From Strigops habroptila (taxonomy: Eukaryota; Chordata; Aves; Psittaciformes; Psittacidae): a DNA stretch of 64,000 nt. Location: NCBI RefSeq assembly GCF_004027225.2, contig NC_044284.2:40658420-40722419 (forward strand). The letters run 5' to 3'. Shown piece by piece: positions 61,501 to 64,000 of this stretch (position 1 is the first letter of the stretch; every line of letters begins with the position of its first letter). The notes beneath the pieces were generated by a model. The model was given only the letters and a program-made list of their open reading frames with translations, had not been told where the DNA came from and made no database searches. A program made the translations under genes and the position numbers.

Positions 61501-63097
61501 GCAAGAATTGCAATGATAGCTGTTGCTGAAGTTAGTTCCTTCCTGTACTCCTTAATAAGAGTACACTGATAATGATTTGGAGAGTATTGTCAGTTAGTTG
61601 GTGGTTACCTTTCATTACCTTAGTTGGCTTTACAGTGGCATTTCCAGTGTTTGAGAAGCCACATTTGAAAATATATTCACAAAGCTAATATTGTGTGAAG
61701 GAATTGCTGAATTAAAGGTAGTTTATTCACTCTGTGATAGGGAAGAGCAGGACAAAATAAGGCCAACAGAGTCAGAGCAATTAATTTTTTTAAATATATA
61801 CAGAATGAAATTATAAGCCAAATTCCTAATATCCTTTGTGGAGACTACAGTTGGTAGGTCTTATTTTTGCAACAATCTGCACTGAGGATGTGCTTCTTTA
61901 CAGTTACATAAAAATAAAGGCTGGAAAGTTTGAATATATGCACCTGCTGTTTGGGCATAGTTACCAAGACCATTTTTGACATGTTGGTCAATTAACATGC
62001 CTATGTACTATGACTATTTTTGCTCTCTCTATAATGTTTAAGCTGCAGTTGTTTTGATGCATGCAGGGACCGAATTTAGCTATAGAAGTCTGTTCTGGTG
62101 GTAAACCCCTGCTTGAAGACTGCAGGAATAATCCCTTCTCTCCCCACTCCCCAAATATGAAGTACTTCAACTGGAAAAGGAGTGGGATGATGGAAAGGTA
62201 GTTTTGCCTCTGAAAACAAACAGCATTTAAAACCTAGATCAGTAGCTTGCATATATTTCAGATGGTAGCAAGCCCAACCTATGATGGTGAAGAAATGGAT
62301 GTCAGAGTGGGGATAAGCACTTCTTTATTTACATAGTTGAAGGATGCTCTTGCAGAAGTTGTTAGTGAGGTAGGTCAGTGCACTTGTCTGTCTTCAGGGG
62401 CTGAAGCTGGTGGTCATCTGTGGCTCCAGAGGATTTCCTCCCAGCTTAAGCCCCATTTATGTTAGTGGCTTCACAGCTTGGCGCGATGGTAAGCCCACGG
62501 AGAAGCCAAACCTGTGGGAGCAGCTGTGTCATAGGTCAAGGCCAAGGCCTTGCCTGCCTTATGGAAACCAGTAAATCTCTAAAAATCTCTCAGGCAAGTG
62601 CTGCCACTCACTACAAACAGGTCTCTCAACTGTTATGACTTTCTGCGCTGCAAAGTAATTGCCAGAGTGTTTACCTTCGGGTTATACATTTGTTTATTTG
62701 CACCAGTGCATGTTGCTAAAATACTTGGCTGGCTCATGGTGGCGTTGCTCACAGCTGTGTGTGGGCTCGCTTAGCTGCTGTACACACTTGGCTAGCTTTT
62801 AAATGTACATTTTTATGGCCCTTAAAACTTGGCACGAGTTGTGTTTTGTCGTCAACAACAACGAAAGATTGCAAGTGAAATTAAAGTCTGGCATCGCTGT
62901 TCTACAGGTTTATTCGTGATGCATTGAAATGGGGTTTTCTTGCTAACTTTTCCTGGCATCCCTCCAAAAACCAGCATCTCATAAATTTATATTATCTCTC
63001 TGCTCAGCTGACAGGGCTGTAGCAGCTTCTTATGCAGATCATGGGAACAGCATGGAAGAATGAAGTGAGGAGACTTTCAAGTCGGGAGTTTGTAGCA
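52508..63097 (+). other. Intron 1, no exon seen
   Basis: AT-leaning intron. Noted are a T-run near 53,237-53,251, A-rich runs near 55,012-55,022 and 56,876-56,900, an (AAAT)n run near 57,938-57,953, an AT palindrome near 61,455-61,466 and a CpG-retaining patch at 62,620-62,960. No exon, RNA gene or transposable element is supported. Confidence 0.55.
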
Positions 63098-63465
63098 GTA
63101 GAGAAGAGAAGACTCCAGGGAGACCTTATTTGTGGCCTTTCAGTTCTTATAAGGGGCCTATAAGAAAGATGGGAGAGACTTTTTAGCGAGGTCTGTTGCA
63201 ATAGGACAAGGGGTAATGGTTTTAAACTAAAAGAGGGGAGATTCAGGCTGGACGTGAGGAAAAAATTCTTTACAACGGGTGTGGTAAAACACTGGCACAG
63301 GTTGCCCAGAGAGGTTGTGGATGGTCCATCCCTGGGATCATTCAAGGCCAGGCTGGATGTGGTTCTGCGCAACCTGATCTGGTTGAAGATGTCCCTGCTC
63401 ATTGCAGGGGGTTTGGACTAGACGACCTTTGAAGGTCCCTTCCAACCCAAACTATTCTATGATTT
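63098..63465 (+). repeat. CR1 LINE, 5'-truncated 3' end
   Basis: A long, well-preserved match to the avian CR1 3' region in the + orientation. Recognisable blocks in order are agaagagaagactccaggga, ataggacaaggggtaatgg, aaagaggggagattcaggct, cactggcacaggttgcccag, tgtccctgctcattgcaggg and ggtcccttccaacccaaact, ending attctatgatt. It is 5'-truncated, as nearly all CR1 copies are, and only one unit of the short terminal repeat remains. The 132-codon minus-strand frame across it is not a gene. This is the clearest evidence that the window is avian. Confidence 0.95.
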
Positions 63466-64000
63466 TAAGTTTTGCCACGGAGTTAGAGGGTGGAAATCTT
63501 GAAGAGTTTTTCAGTACCTGCCTTCAGAAGCTAGACCATCACAAACGCAGAGCTGAGTCAGTCTGCATCACTGCAGCTTTGCCTATAGTGGAAGGTAAAG
63601 GGCTTGGAAACGCAGAGCAATGCTGGTATAACAGTTACAGCATGCCTTGGCACAGAAACTTCAGATCAGGAAAATGAGGTGCTCTCTGGCATTTAAATGT
63701 GCTGGTATCACCACTGTGCTTGTTCATAGATGCACTTCAGTCTCAGCATAGTGACAGTGAAAATAGCATACCTTGTTGATTTATTTGGGACAGGTGAGCG
63801 TTCTGTGTGGTCACTGGTATGCATTGCCAGCTCAAAGCTTGTGAGCTAAACGTGTCAGCTTTGCTCTCAGGAGCTCTAATTTGGGCTTGGCAACTTATCT
63901 GTTTTCCAGCCATGCCAATTCCACACTCCAGCAAGCCTTGCTCTTCCAGTCAGTCTAATCCTAAATGCAACAGTTTTTAAGGTGCTGTTTCATTTGTCCT
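63466..64000 (+). other. Intron 1 to window edge, no exon seen
   Basis: Ordinary intron-like sequence after the CR1 copy. No exon or repeat is recognised, and the intron continues past the right edge. Confidence 0.5.

Noticed and set aside
63004..63402. 132-codon minus-strand frame
   Set aside because: It lies antisense across the CR1 tail. Repeat-derived and not a host gene.
1..64000. CRISPR arrays, operons, phage or bacterial defence systems
   Set aside because: No regularly spaced identical repeats and no bacterial gene layout. The repeats and splice signals are those of a bird nuclear genome.

Overview
The window looks like bird nuclear DNA. The main evidence is a well-preserved chicken-repeat-1 (CR1) LINE tail at about 63,098-63,465, a shorter CR1 tail in the opposite orientation at 779-817, and an older, more diverged amniote CR1-type fragment at about 5,530-5,880. 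The rest of the sequence is AT-leaning, CpG-poor and full of short chance open frames on both strands, as expected for vertebrate intron and intergenic DNA. The species is not identified, and no bacterial, viral or organellar genes are seen.

Only one coding segment is well supported. A large CpG island (about 8,850-10,250) surrounds a 55-codon first coding exon (9,661-9,826, + strand). It has a strong start context and ends at a GT splice donor. I do not recognise the protein from this short Ala/Glu-rich N-terminus, so no gene symbol is given. No convincing second exon is seen downstream, so everything from 9,827 to the end is most simply read as part of a first intron at least 54 kb long.

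Layout: 1-8,850 is upstream intergenic DNA with two CR1 relics. 8,850-10,250 is the promoter, CpG island and exon 1, including a perfect 21-bp G-rich tandem duplication just upstream of the start codon. 10,250-64,000 is intron, holding a small separate GC/CpG-rich islet (14,385-14,600), an old MIR-like SINE relic (about 18,665-18,770), several homopolymer and simple repeats, a GC-richer block (about 46,300-48,100) with a 26-base alternating purine-pyrimidine tract, a cluster of perfect inverted repeats at 52,393-52,507, several patches that look like conserved regulatory DNA, and the CR1 copy near the right edge.

I found no multi-gene system, CRISPR array, operon or complete mobile element. 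The most notable items are the unidentified gene start, the intronic CpG islet, the paired hairpins and the possible Z-DNA tract.
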